Positions 22,635 through 31,023 of a stretch of DNA of 31,272 nt are shown here, one piece after another. Position numbers and translations under genes: made by a program. Where the stretch lies: assembly GCA_041486115.1 (NCBI GenBank), contig JBGPKT010000015.1, positions 1 to 31,272 on the forward strand, given 5' to 3'. Position 1 is the first letter of the stretch; every line of letters begins with the position of its first letter. This DNA is from JACQBY01 sp041486115 (lineage in GTDB: Bacteria > Nitrospirota > Nitrospiria > JACQBW01). A model generated the notes under the pieces. The model ran no database searches. It had not been told where the DNA came from and saw only the letters and a program-made list of their open reading frames with translations.

Positions 22635-24179
22635 CTACCGTTTAATCAGCGAATTTCCTGTCATTTCAGCCGGTTTGGGTATCCCCATGATCTCCAGAAT
22701 CGTCGGAGCGATATCGGCAAGAATCCCTTGATCCCTTAGAGAATAAGGGGTATCCGAAATGAGGATAAAAGGGACCGGAAAAGTAGTGTGGGCGGTCTGC
22801 GGTTCCCCCGTTTTCGGATCGACCATCTGTTCTAGATTTCCGTGATCGGCTGTAATCATGGCCGTCCCATGGAAATTCCTGACGGTTTTAATAATCTTTT
22901 CAAGGCATTGATCGATGGTTTCTGCCGCCTCAATGGCCGCCGGAAGAGAGCCGGTATGCCCGACCATATCGGGATTTGCAAAATTCAGGACGATAAACTG
23001 GAATTTTTCAGAATTAATCTGAGCCACCAGGGCTTCTGTAACCTCCGGAGCGCTCATCTGTGGCTTTAGATCGTAGGTCGGCACATCTCGTGGGGACTGA
23101 ATCAAAATCCGTTCCTCTCCGGGATAGACCGTCTCCCTCCCGCCGTTGAAAAAATAGGTGACGTGAGCGTATTTTTCCGTTTCGGCAATCCTTAATTGTT
23201 TCATTCCCAGGCCGCTGATGATCTCGCCGAGAAGCGCATTTAAGGCATAGGGAAGAAATGCCGCCGGGAGCTTAAAGGTCTCGTCATATTGGGTCATGGT
23301 GACAAACCCGGTGAGCCGGGGGATCTTTTCCCGGTCGAAATGTGTGAAATGTCCGGAGGTAAAAGCCTCAGTGATTTCCCGCGCGCGGTCGGCTCTGAAA
23401 TTAAAGAAGATAACCCCGTCTCCATCCTGAACCGGTCCGATCGGGAGTCTTCCCCCGCCGGTCATAACAACCGGAATTAGAAATTCATCGGTTTTATTTT
23501 CCTTGTAGCTCTGCTCGATCGCGGCAATGGGGTCTGATGCCGCAGGTCCGGTTCCAAGAACCATGACGTTGTACGCTTTTTTAACCCGGTCCCATCGCCT
23601 GTCTCTGTCCATGGCGTAATACCTGCCGGAAAGGGTGGCAATCTGGCCGATTCGATTTTTTTGGATGAAATCAAGGAGCTGACGCATAAAGACGAGACTG
23701 CTTTTAGGAGGGGTATCTCTTCCGTCCAGAAAAGGATGGATAAAGACTCTGCTCAACTCCGAACTTTTAGCCATTTTTAATAAGGCGAAAAGATGCTCGA
23801 TATGGCTATGGACCCCTCCGTCGGAGAGAAGTCCCATCAAATGAAGGGATCTATTCTCCTGTTTCAGATTTTTCATCAGGGACGAAAAGGCGTCATTTGT
23901 AAAAAATGACCCGTCATTGATGGACTTATTAATTTTCAGGAGCTCTTGATAAATAATCCGCCCGGCGCCAATGTTGAGGTGTCCGACTTCGGAATTTCCC
24001 ATCTGCCCGTCGGGGAGGCCGACCGACTCGCCCGAAGTCATGATCCTGCAATGGGGAGAATCTTTCATTAAAGAGCGATAAAAAGGGAGACGCGCCTGCT
24101 CAATGGCATTTGACGCGGGATCGGGATTGATCCCCCATCCATCGAGAATAATCAATAGAACCGGGGGCCTTTTTGCCAT
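22635..24179 (-). CDS. gpmI: 2,3-bisphosphoglycerate-independent phosphoglycerate mutase
   Basis: This glycolytic enzyme interconverts 3- and 2-phosphoglycerate through a phosphoserine and two Mn2+ ions in the cytosol. The 514-residue length is standard. The N-terminal metal site is LIILDGWGINPD, and the catalytic serine is Ser63 in MGNSEVGHLNIGAGR. HPFLDGRDTPP, GRYYAMDRDRRWDR, FFNFRADRAREIT and TADHGNLEQM supply the remaining active-site residues. It is the last gene of the minus-strand block, 10 nt after the RsfS/TPR gene. Confidence 0.97.
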   Translation of the reverse strand: MAKRPPVLLIILDGWGINPDPASNAIEQARLPFYRSLMKDSPHCRIMTSGESVGLPDGQMGNSEVGHLNIGAGRIIYQELLKINKSINDGSFFTNDAFSSLMKNLKQENRSLHLMGLLSDGGVHSHIEHLFALLKMAKSSELSRVFIHPFLDGRDTPPKSSLVFMRQLLDFIQKNRIGQIATLSGRYYAMDRDRRWDRVKKAYNVMVLGTGPAASDPIAAIEQSYKENKTDEFLIPVVMTGGGRLPIGPVQDGDGVIFFNFRADRAREITEAFTSGHFTHFDREKIPRLTGFVTMTQYDETFKLPAAFLPYALNALLGEIISGLGMKQLRIAETEKYAHVTYFFNGGRETVYPGEERILIQSPRDVPTYDLKPQMSAPEVTEALVAQINSEKFQFIVLNFANPDMVGHTGSLPAAIEAAETIDQCLEKIIKTVRNFHGTAMITADHGNLEQMVDPKTGEPQTAHTTFPVPFILISDTPYSLRDQGILADIAPTILEIMGIPKPAEMTGNSLIKR

Positions 24180-24189
24180 AGGATGTCCG

Positions 24190-25941
24190 TTATGGTTTTA
24201 CTTCAAGAAAAGAGTCTGCGGGGGCAAGCGTTGCGCCTTCGATAATCGGATAGGCGTTATAAGAGTTCCAGCGCCCGCAACGATGGCAGCGCCCCGACCA
24301 TTCCTGGGTATGATAATCGCAGTCCGGGCAATAGTAGGGGATTTTGACCACTTCATTTAAATGAAGGGCTTTTTTAAGGGCGTCAATTGCCTGTGCCGGC
24401 CTTCCCTTTCGGACATAAATCAATCCTAATAGTTTGTGCAGGTCGGGAAAACGGCCTTCATGCTGTTCGATGGAGGTGAGAATGTTATAGGCATCGTCAA
24501 TCATTTCAAGCCGGTAATAGACTTTCCCCAAATAAAATCTATTGACAATATTCGAAGGATCGCGCCTGACAATGCTCTGATAAAAGCTGATAATCCGGGC
24601 CGGCTGGCCCATTTCGAGGTATAGGTCTTCAATCCGGAAGAGGAGGATATGATTGCCGTTTAAAAGAAAAGCTTTTTCCCAGAACTCTCCCGCCTCCTCC
24701 ATCTTATTTTCATTAATTAGAACTTCCCCCAGGCCGATATAGGCAGGCAAAAAGTTTTTATCCATTTTAAAGGCGCTCTTAAAATATTTCTTGGCCTGTT
24801 CAAGGTCGTCATTTTCAAGAAAGTGTTTCCCGACTTCATATTTAAATCCGAGGAAGAGGTCATGGGCTTCACTCATTCCCTGGGATGAATAAATTAAATT
24901 GCTCTTGATGATCTTTTCCTGAATGGAATGCGCCTCTTCCCATCGTCCAAGCAAAACGGAGAGGTCCCGCAGTTTCGTCAAAGCGTTCATATCGGACTCT
25001 TCGAATGCAATAACCTCTCTAAGAGCGCTGACCGCCTCCTCATATCTTCCGGCCTCTTCATAATCTTTGGCGAGGGCGAAAATAATCTCTTTGTTCTGTT
25101 CATCCAGATTTTTTGATTTTTTATGAAGCCGGATGGCCTCATTGAAGTTTTTTTCGATCCGATACGCGTTTCCGAGGCGGAGAAGCGAATCGATATGGTT
25201 CGGCTTTAAAATAAGAATTTTCTGGAACAGAGCCATCGCTTCCTTATTTTTCTTCGAAAGAAAAGCGTTGACGGCTTCCGTATACATCTCCTGTATTTTG
25301 GATTCTTTTTTTTGCTGGCGGGAAAACTTCCAGTTTAAAAAGAGATTTTTTGTTTCGCGGACTCCCGCCGAGAAAATAACAAAGAAGCCGCCGAAAGCAA
25401 TCGAAAATAAAACAAGCCCGGCCACAGAAATATCAATGGATGTGGCCTGTGTAATATGAAGAGCAACATGAGCCGGGTTTAAAAAATCAACGTAACCCAG
25501 GATCAGCATCAGGAAAACGAAGATAACTAAAAAGAACCTCATGACATTCCTTTGTGAGTAAATGCTTCTTACCGCTCTGGTTTTAACCGCAGGTTCTTTG
25601 ACTTTGAAATCAATTCTGGGCGAGTCTCCCCACAACCCATCGAGGTTATAGAACAGGCGGGACTCTTTTCTAAAAATGTGGATAATAAGATCTCCATAGT
25701 CGAGAAGAATCCAGTGAGAAAGCTTATCGCCTTCTATGCCAAGAGGGTGGGCCCCTTCCCCCCCCAATTGCAGTTCGATTTCTTTTATGACCGCATTCAA
25801 CTGGGGCTGAGAATCCGCCGTACAAATGACAAAATAATCGGTCAGCGAGGTCGTGTTTTTAACCTCATAAATCAAGATATCTTCAGCTTTTTTATTTTGA
25901 GCTGAACGGGCCGAGAGAATCGCCTTGTCTTTAGATGTCAG
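24190..25941 (-). CDS. rsfS: Fusion of ribosomal silencing factor RsfS with a LapA/LapB-like membrane TPR protein
   Basis: One frame encodes two proteins that are normally separate. Residues about 1-110 are RsfS, which binds uL14 and blocks subunit joining: SLTDYFVICTADS, HPLGIEGDK and WILLDYGDLIIHIF are diagnostic. From MRFFLVIFVFLML (ATG 25542) there are two membrane segments like LapA. About ten TPR units and a C-terminal metal-binding module (CPDCDYHTQ, CHRCGRWNSY) like LapB follow. LapB regulates LPS synthesis in enterobacteria. ATG 25542 has its own AAAGGA, so a separate 450-residue TPR protein is likely. RsfS homology extends upstream of TTG 25875 to TSKDKAILSA (after CTG 25941), where no ATG, GTG or TTG exists. 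I place the start at CTG 25941. The frame continues that of nadD after its TAA. Confidence 0.85.
   Translation of the reverse strand: MTSKDKAILSARSAQNKKAEDILIYEVKNTTSLTDYFVICTADSQPQLNAVIKEIELQLGGEGAHPLGIEGDKLSHWILLDYGDLIIHIFRKESRLFYNLDGLWGDSPRIDFKVKEPAVKTRAVRSIYSQRNVMRFFLVIFVFLMLILGYVDFLNPAHVALHITQATSIDISVAGLVLFSIAFGGFFVIFSAGVRETKNLFLNWKFSRQQKKESKIQEMYTEAVNAFLSKKNKEAMALFQKILILKPNHIDSLLRLGNAYRIEKNFNEAIRLHKKSKNLDEQNKEIIFALAKDYEEAGRYEEAVSALREVIAFEESDMNALTKLRDLSVLLGRWEEAHSIQEKIIKSNLIYSSQGMSEAHDLFLGFKYEVGKHFLENDDLEQAKKYFKSAFKMDKNFLPAYIGLGEVLINENKMEEAGEFWEKAFLLNGNHILLFRIEDLYLEMGQPARIISFYQSIVRRDPSNIVNRFYLGKVYYRLEMIDDAYNILTSIEQHEGRFPDLHKLLGLIYVRKGRPAQAIDALKKALHLNEVVKIPYYCPDCDYHTQEWSGRCHRCGRWNSYNAYPIIEGATLAPADSFLEVKP
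25548..25553 (-). promoter_or_regulatory. Internal ribosome binding site for the TPR part of the fusion
   Basis: AAAGGA on the minus strand lies 5 nt before the in-frame ATG 25542, exactly where RsfS homology ends and the LapA-like membrane segment starts. It would allow independent synthesis of the TPR protein. Confidence 0.6.
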
Positions 25942-25965
25942 CGTTATGATAACCCTTTGACTTGA

Positions 25966-26625
25966 TTAATATAAGTTTTTTTCAATTATAAAAGATTTAA
26001 CCGGTCCGGGCAAGATATTATTTTCGACGTTGCCCCTGTTTTTAAGAGTTTCTCTGATTTCAGAGGCGGAGATCGGTTTAGGATCGATATGGAGCAGCGT
26101 CATGGGAGCAAAATCGTCCAATTGAAGATCTGCCCTGGCATGGGCCTGTTGATCGAGTTGCCGGAGGGTTTCCGTAGAGCACTTTTTAAAAAAGAGGAGC
26201 TGTTTTAACCGGCTGAACAGGAATTCCGGTCTTGAAACAACAACAAAATGGACCGACTGGAGAAGTTCGCGGGGTTTTCTCCACGATTCGATCTCCATAA
26301 ACGCATCCAGGCCGATAATAAAAAAAAATGTATCCACCGGGGATTGTTTCGTTAACTCCCTGATGGTATCGATGGTGTAAGACTTTTCAGACCTTTTAAT
26401 TTCAATATCCGATATTTTAAAAAATGGGTATGGCAAAATGGCCAGCCTGACCATTTCAAACCGGTCGGGGGGAGAAGCCAGTTCTTCATCGGTTTTATGA
26501 GGAGGGTTCCCTGCGGGGATGAATAGAATCTCATCAAGGCTTAATAAGGACCTCACATCCAGGGCCAGCTGGAGGTGTCCGAGATGGATCGGATTAAAGG
26601 TTCCCCCGAGAATGCCGATTTTCAT
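25966..26625 (-). CDS. nadD: Nicotinate-nucleotide adenylyltransferase
   Basis: The enzyme makes nicotinic acid adenine dinucleotide from NaMN and ATP in NAD synthesis, in the cytosol. The nucleotidyltransferase signature GGTFNPIHLGHLQLA is at residues 8-22. PAGNPPHK, FIIGLDAFMEIESWR and the C-terminal ISASEIRE (the ISSTxIR site) are all in place, and 219 residues is normal. Its ATG overlaps the proA stop by 4 nt. The TAA stop (25968-25966) is followed in the same frame by the RsfS coding sequence. Confidence 0.96.
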   Translation of the reverse strand: MKIGILGGTFNPIHLGHLQLALDVRSLLSLDEILFIPAGNPPHKTDEELASPPDRFEMVRLAILPYPFFKISDIEIKRSEKSYTIDTIRELTKQSPVDTFFFIIGLDAFMEIESWRKPRELLQSVHFVVVSRPEFLFSRLKQLLFFKKCSTETLRQLDQQAHARADLQLDDFAPMTLLHIDPKPISASEIRETLKNRGNVENNILPGPVKSFIIEKNLY

Positions 26626-27881
26626 TCGCGGATCTGACCGCTTCCCAATACGACATATTTCATAGAGGTCAGCTCCTTGAGGCCCATGGGACCCCTGGCA
26701 TGAATACGGCTGGTGCTGATTCCGATTTCCGCTCCTAAACCAAACTGGTATCCGTCATTGAGCCGGGTCGAAGCGTTAATTAAGACCGCGGAAGCATCGA
26801 CTTCATTCAAGAAACGGAGCCCCCGGGTGTAATTTTCGGTAATGATCGATTCGGTATGGCGCGATCCGTACTGGTCTATATGGTTCATGGCCTCGTCCAT
26901 CGTGGAGACCACTTTTACCGAAAGGATGAGATCAAGATATTCGGTATGAAAATCCGCATCCTCTGCGGGTTTGACAAAAGAGGCGTATTTAAGGGTTTCA
27001 GGACATCCTCTTATTTCAACTCCCCTCTGGCTGAGCTTTTCCAGCAGTTCGGGTAAAAGAAGGGGAGCGGTCTTCTGGTGGACCAGAAGCGTCTCCATCG
27101 CGTTGCAGGTTCCGGGTCGTTGAATTTTGGCATTCAGAACGATTTTTTTCGCCATTTCAAGATCGGCCTCTTCATCGACATAAATATGGCATAAGCCTTT
27201 ATCATGTTTGATCACCGGAATGCGGGACGATTCCGTGACCGCCTTGATCAGGCCCTCCCCGCCCCGGGGGATCACCAGATCGATATAGGCGTCCATTTTT
27301 AAGAGCTCGGAGGTCACGGCCCGGTCGGTTTTGTTGATAAAAGTCACTGCCCCCTCGGGAACGCCGAACATTTTTAATGATTCTGAGAAAAGGTTCACCA
27401 GGATCTGATTCGAATAAAGCGCTTCGGAACCCCCTTTTAATATGACCGCGTTTCCTGATTTTAAACAGAGGCTTGCCGAATCCACGGTGACATTCGGCCT
27501 TGATTCGTAAATAATCGCGATCACCCCGATAGGGACTCTCATCCGGCCGACCTGCATGCCGTTGGGCCTTCTTTCCATTTGAAGGATTTCACCCACCGGG
27601 TCGGGAAGAGCGGCCACTTCGCGCAGACCCGCGGCCATCTCTTCGATTCTTTTCCTGTTTAAAGTCAACCGTTCGATTTTAGCCGGATCGAGCTTCTGTT
27701 CCCGTGCGTTTTCAAGGTCTTTCAGATTTTCCTGAAGGATCTCTTTTTCACGCTTAAAAAGAAGATCGACCATGGTTAAAAGGACATTGGTTTTATTGGC
27801 GGTGTTTAAATTCGCCGCCGCTCTGGCGGCTTCTTTCGCTTTTTTGCAGAGCGGCTCAAGATAGGTCCGATAATTGATCAT
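26622..27881 (-). CDS. proA: Glutamate-5-semialdehyde dehydrogenase (gamma-glutamyl phosphate reductase)
   Basis: Second step of proline synthesis: NADPH-dependent reduction of gamma-glutamyl phosphate. The 419 residues are full length. Visible blocks are RRPNGMQVGRMRVPIGVI, IYESRPNVTVDSASLCLKSG and, with the catalytic Cys, QRPGTCNAMETLLVH. HTESIITENY and GAEIGISTSRIHARGPMGL follow near the end. It lies 5 nt after proB and overlaps nadD by 4 nt, as part of the proB-proA pair. Confidence 0.97.
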   Translation of the reverse strand: MINYRTYLEPLCKKAKEAARAAANLNTANKTNVLLTMVDLLFKREKEILQENLKDLENAREQKLDPAKIERLTLNRKRIEEMAAGLREVAALPDPVGEILQMERRPNGMQVGRMRVPIGVIAIIYESRPNVTVDSASLCLKSGNAVILKGGSEALYSNQILVNLFSESLKMFGVPEGAVTFINKTDRAVTSELLKMDAYIDLVIPRGGEGLIKAVTESSRIPVIKHDKGLCHIYVDEEADLEMAKKIVLNAKIQRPGTCNAMETLLVHQKTAPLLLPELLEKLSQRGVEIRGCPETLKYASFVKPAEDADFHTEYLDLILSVKVVSTMDEAMNHIDQYGSRHTESIITENYTRGLRFLNEVDASAVLINASTRLNDGYQFGLGAEIGISTSRIHARGPMGLKELTSMKYVVLGSGQIRE

Positions 27882-27886
27882 ACTCT

Positions 27887-29017
27887 TTACTCCAAAATAA
27901 CAAGGTTGTTCCGATGAATCACCTCGTCAGAAAATTTATAACCCAAGACCGTTTCAATGTCAGACGTTTTAATCCCTTTGATCTGATCGATCTCCTTGGC
28001 GGGATAATTGACCAGCCCTTTGGCGATCTCTTTTCCCTCGGGATTCAGGCAGGTGACTGCGTCGCCGGCCATAAAAGCCCCTTTGACCTCCCTGATGCCG
28101 GAGGGGAGGAGGCTTCTCCCTTTATGCTGGAGGGCTTCCGCCGCCCCTTTGTCGAGATAGACTTCTCCTTTTGACTTGATCGAAAAGGCAATCCAGTGCT
28201 TCCGGCTGTTGAGCTTTTCGCTTTTCAATTTAAAGAGAGTCCCCTCCGGTTCTCCGGCCAGAGCCCGGGTCAGAATCCCGGGACGGTTGCCGTTTAAAAG
28301 GAGCGTCGGCACCCCGTAAACGCCTACTTTTTTGGCCGCTTGAACCTTGGAACTCATCCCCCCGGTCCCTTCCAGGGTTCCGCTGGCAAGAGCGCTTCTT
28401 TCAATTTCAGCCGAAATCTCTTCGACATAAGAAAGCAGTTTAGCGTTGGGGACTTTTCTTGGATCGGAGGTAAAGAGGCCCTCAACATCTGTCAGAATGA
28501 TTAAGAGCTGGGCATCAACCAGATTGGTCACCAGCGCCGCCAGATGGTCGTTATCGCCGAACTTGATTTCTTCGACCGAGACGGTGTCGTTTTCATTGAC
28601 AATCGGAATGACGTTATGCTCAAACAGAGTAAAAAAAGTATTTCTCGAATTTAAAAACCGTTTCCGGTTTGCCAGGTCTTCGCCGGTTAAGAGAATCTGG
28701 GCCACCGGCAGATGATGGGCCTCAAACGTTTTTTCGTAAATCCGCATCAGCTGGCTCTGGCCGACCGCCGCAGCCGCCTGTTTTAAAGGCATAGTTTTCG
28801 GCCGCTCTTTCAAGCCGAGCTTTTCCATTCCGGCTAAAATCGCCCCTGAAGAGACCAGGACGATTTCGACCCCCTTTTTTTTTAGGTGAGCGATCTCTTC
28901 GGCAAGCTGTTCGATTCTTTCTTTATTTAAACCGCTCCCTTTTGACGCGATAATCCGGCTTCCGATTTTGATCACCAGCCGCTGGACATTCTTAAAGAGA
29001 TGAGGGCGATTTTTCAT
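27887..29017 (-). CDS. proB: Glutamate 5-kinase with C-terminal PUA domain
   Basis: First step of proline synthesis: ATP-dependent phosphorylation of glutamate. The amino-acid-kinase domain shows VIKIGSRII, VSSGAILAGM and IPIVNENDTVSVEEIKFGDN, with GTGGMSSKVQAAK as the ATP-site segment. The PUA domain covers about residues 280-365 (DKGAAEALQHKGRSLLPSGI). The domain layout and 376-residue length are usual. In the family the enzyme is feedback-inhibited by proline. It overlaps the obgE stop by 4 nt. Confidence 0.97.
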   Translation of the reverse strand: MKNRPHLFKNVQRLVIKIGSRIIASKGSGLNKERIEQLAEEIAHLKKKGVEIVLVSSGAILAGMEKLGLKERPKTMPLKQAAAAVGQSQLMRIYEKTFEAHHLPVAQILLTGEDLANRKRFLNSRNTFFTLFEHNVIPIVNENDTVSVEEIKFGDNDHLAALVTNLVDAQLLIILTDVEGLFTSDPRKVPNAKLLSYVEEISAEIERSALASGTLEGTGGMSSKVQAAKKVGVYGVPTLLLNGNRPGILTRALAGEPEGTLFKLKSEKLNSRKHWIAFSIKSKGEVYLDKGAAEALQHKGRSLLPSGIREVKGAFMAGDAVTCLNPEGKEIAKGLVNYPAKEIDQIKGIKTSDIETVLGYKFSDEVIHRNNLVILE

Positions 29018-30039
29018 TTCACAAGGACTTCCCGATACCGGAGTTGATACACTTTATTTCCAAGATAATGAATGACCGGATCAAGGCCGGCATGGGTGGC
29101 GGCTGAAAAAGCAAAAAAATCATAGTTCTGCTCTTTGCAAAAATCCTGAAGTTTCTTTAGTTTTTCGTCTGCCCCTTTAATATCGAGTTTTGACGCCCCT
29201 ACCGCAAAAGGTTTTAAAACCAGGTCCGGATGATAGAGGGAGAGTTCATTTCTGATCACGTGAAAGCTCTGAACGGGATCGTCGTCGCAGGCTTCGGAAA
29301 TATCGATGAGATGAAAGAGGATCGAAGTCCGCTCGACATGCCTGAGGAACTGGAACCCGAGCCCTTTTCCCTCATGCGCTCCCTCGATCAGACCCGGGAT
29401 GTCGGCCACCACAAAACTTTTCTGTTCCCCCCATTTGACAACACCCAGCTGGGGAGTCAGCGTTGTAAAAGGGTAGTTGGCAATCTTGGGATGCGCAGAA
29501 GAGATGGCTGAAATCAAAGTCGACTTTCCGGCGTTGGGGAACCCGACCAATCCAACATCAGCCAGGAGTTTGAGTTCGAGGACAAGGGTCTTTTCTTCTC
29601 CGGGCTGGCCCGGTTCGCAATGCGTTGGAGCCTGATGGGTCGGAGTGGCAAAATGAGCATTCCCACGGCCCCCTTTGCCCCCTTTCGCGCCAAGGCAGGT
29701 TTCTCCCGGAGCGGTTAAATCAGCCAGAACCTCCTGAGTAAAGAAATCCTTGACGAGGGTTCCGACGGGGACCGGAATCACCGTGTCGGGCGTATTCCGG
29801 CCGTACATTTTTTTCCCCTGGCCATGTTCGGCATGTTTAACCAGATAATTCTGTTGATATCTCAGGTCCAATAAGGTATTGAGATGCGGAGAGGCTTCAA
29901 AAATAATACTCCCCCCTTTTCCGCCGTCTCCGCCGTCGGGACCTCCTCGGGGGACAAATTTTTCACGACGGAAGCTGGAACAGCCGTTCCCTCCGTCGCC
30001 TGCTTTTAAATAAATTTTGACCTGATCGATAAATTGCAT
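29014..30039 (-). CDS. obgE: GTPase ObgE/CgtA
   Basis: A conserved GTPase of 50S ribosome assembly and stress control. The glycine-rich Obg fold occupies about residues 1-158 (KAGDGGNGCSSFRREKFVPR, GGKGGRGN). The G domain has the P-loop GFPNAGKST, switch II DIPGLIEGAHEGKGLG and ASKLD as the base-recognition loop (for N/TKxD). At 341 residues it lacks the long C-terminal extension seen in some orthologues. It is separated from the GNAT gene by 80 nt that contain a possible terminator. Confidence 0.96.
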   Translation of the reverse strand: MQFIDQVKIYLKAGDGGNGCSSFRREKFVPRGGPDGGDGGKGGSIIFEASPHLNTLLDLRYQQNYLVKHAEHGQGKKMYGRNTPDTVIPVPVGTLVKDFFTQEVLADLTAPGETCLGAKGGKGGRGNAHFATPTHQAPTHCEPGQPGEEKTLVLELKLLADVGLVGFPNAGKSTLISAISSAHPKIANYPFTTLTPQLGVVKWGEQKSFVVADIPGLIEGAHEGKGLGFQFLRHVERTSILFHLIDISEACDDDPVQSFHVIRNELSLYHPDLVLKPFAVGASKLDIKGADEKLKKLQDFCKEQNYDFFAFSAATHAGLDPVIHYLGNKVYQLRYREVLVK

Positions 30040-30061
30040 AGTGAGCTCTTAGTTTATCATT

Positions 30062-30087
30062 ATTAAAAAGGGTTCTACAACACCCTT
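30062..30087 (-). terminator. Weak intrinsic terminator after the GNAT gene
   Basis: On the minus strand, AAGGGT and ACCCTT form a 6-bp stem with an 8-nt loop, followed by TTT. It lies between the GNAT gene and obgE and could partly separate rplU-rpmA-GNAT from the downstream genes. The stem is short. Confidence 0.35.
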
Positions 30088-30119
30088 AAACAGCCCGGAG
30101 AGAAGTTTTTATTGCCCTG

Positions 30120-30656
30120 TTAAGGCTGAAACGCTTCCCATTCTTTGCGGCTGATACCGTAAACACCCAGCGTGAACAGCCGGCTCCCCTGAAAGAGGGG
30201 TTCTTCCACGACGCTTCGTTTTGTCATTCCCGAGCGGATTAGTACCTTTTCTGAAGCTTTATTGTCGGGCTGGCATCTTCCTTCGATCCATTCCATCTTT
30301 CCCTCATGAAACCAGGCCGAAATAAAAGCCCGGCAAGCTTCGGTCATCAAGCCCTGATTCCGGTAGCGCTTATCGATTGAAAAGCCGACGATTCCTGACT
30401 TCGCTACGGGATCCCATTTAAAAAAACCGATCAACCCAATTTTTTTATTCGATTCTTTAAGAATAATTTTATAATTGGAGGGAGGGCCGGGTGAAGAAAA
30501 AAAGAGGCGGCTTTGAACGGCCGAGGGAATGTCCGGAGTGTTTCTGTTAAAGTTAAAAGGGTGCTGTGCGGTCAGAGAGACGCAAAGAGAGGCTCTCGGA
30601 TCTTCGTCCGCATTCAAATCAAGCGTAAGACGGGGAGTCTCCAGATGCGCAATCAT
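30120..30656 (-). CDS. GNAT family N-acetyltransferase (RimJ/RimL-like)
   Basis: This 178-residue acetyltransferase starts LETPRLTLDL, the N-terminal strand typical of RimJ/RimL-type enzymes. The acetyl-CoA-binding motif A appears as GIVGFSIDKRYRNQGLMTEA, followed by NKASEKVLIRSGM, the characteristic segment after it. The substrate is unknown; ribosomal proteins are one possibility given the neighbours rpmA and obgE, but that is inference. It interrupts the usual rplU-rpmA-obgE order. The start codon has only a weak Shine-Dalgarno. Confidence 0.9.
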   Translation of the reverse strand: MIAHLETPRLTLDLNADEDPRASLCVSLTAQHPFNFNRNTPDIPSAVQSRLFFSSPGPPSNYKIILKESNKKIGLIGFFKWDPVAKSGIVGFSIDKRYRNQGLMTEACRAFISAWFHEGKMEWIEGRCQPDNKASEKVLIRSGMTKRSVVEEPLFQGSRLFTLGVYGISRKEWEAFQP

Positions 30657-30703
30657 TTTTAACCATGAAGACCCTCTCCGCTCCGGTTTTCGATAAAGAC
30701 GCT

Positions 30704-30973
30704 TTACGAAGCGGCGGGGGGAGCTGGATAGACAGAGACGAACTTCCTTTTTCTGGCCTTGATCTCAAATTTAACATGGCCATCAATCTTGGCAAAAAGG
30801 GTGTCATCCCTTCCGATACCCACATTGACACCCGGATGGAAGGGCGTCCCCTTTTGACGAACGATAATCGATCCGGCGGAGACCAACTCGCCGCCAAACC
30901 GCTTTACTCCAAGCCGTTGGGCATTGCTATCCCGGCCGTTTTTTGAAGAGCCGACGCCTTTTTTATGTGCCAT
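30704..30973 (-). CDS. rpmA: Large ribosomal subunit protein bL27
   Basis: The 89-residue product begins MAHKKGVGSSKNGRDSNAQR and continues GVKRFGGELVSAGSIIVRQ, RGTPFHPG-like (KGTPFHPGVNVG) and GRDDTLFA, all invariant bL27 blocks. The N-terminus has no cleavable extension of the Firmicutes type. It lies 50 nt after rplU, in the usual order. Confidence 0.98.
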   Translation of the reverse strand: MAHKKGVGSSKNGRDSNAQRLGVKRFGGELVSAGSIIVRQKGTPFHPGVNVGIGRDDTLFAKIDGHVKFEIKARKRKFVSVYPAPPAAS

Positions 30974-31023
30974 GATCTTTTTCCCTATGCTGACCGTTGA
31001 TACAGGGTCAGGAATGTTTTTAA

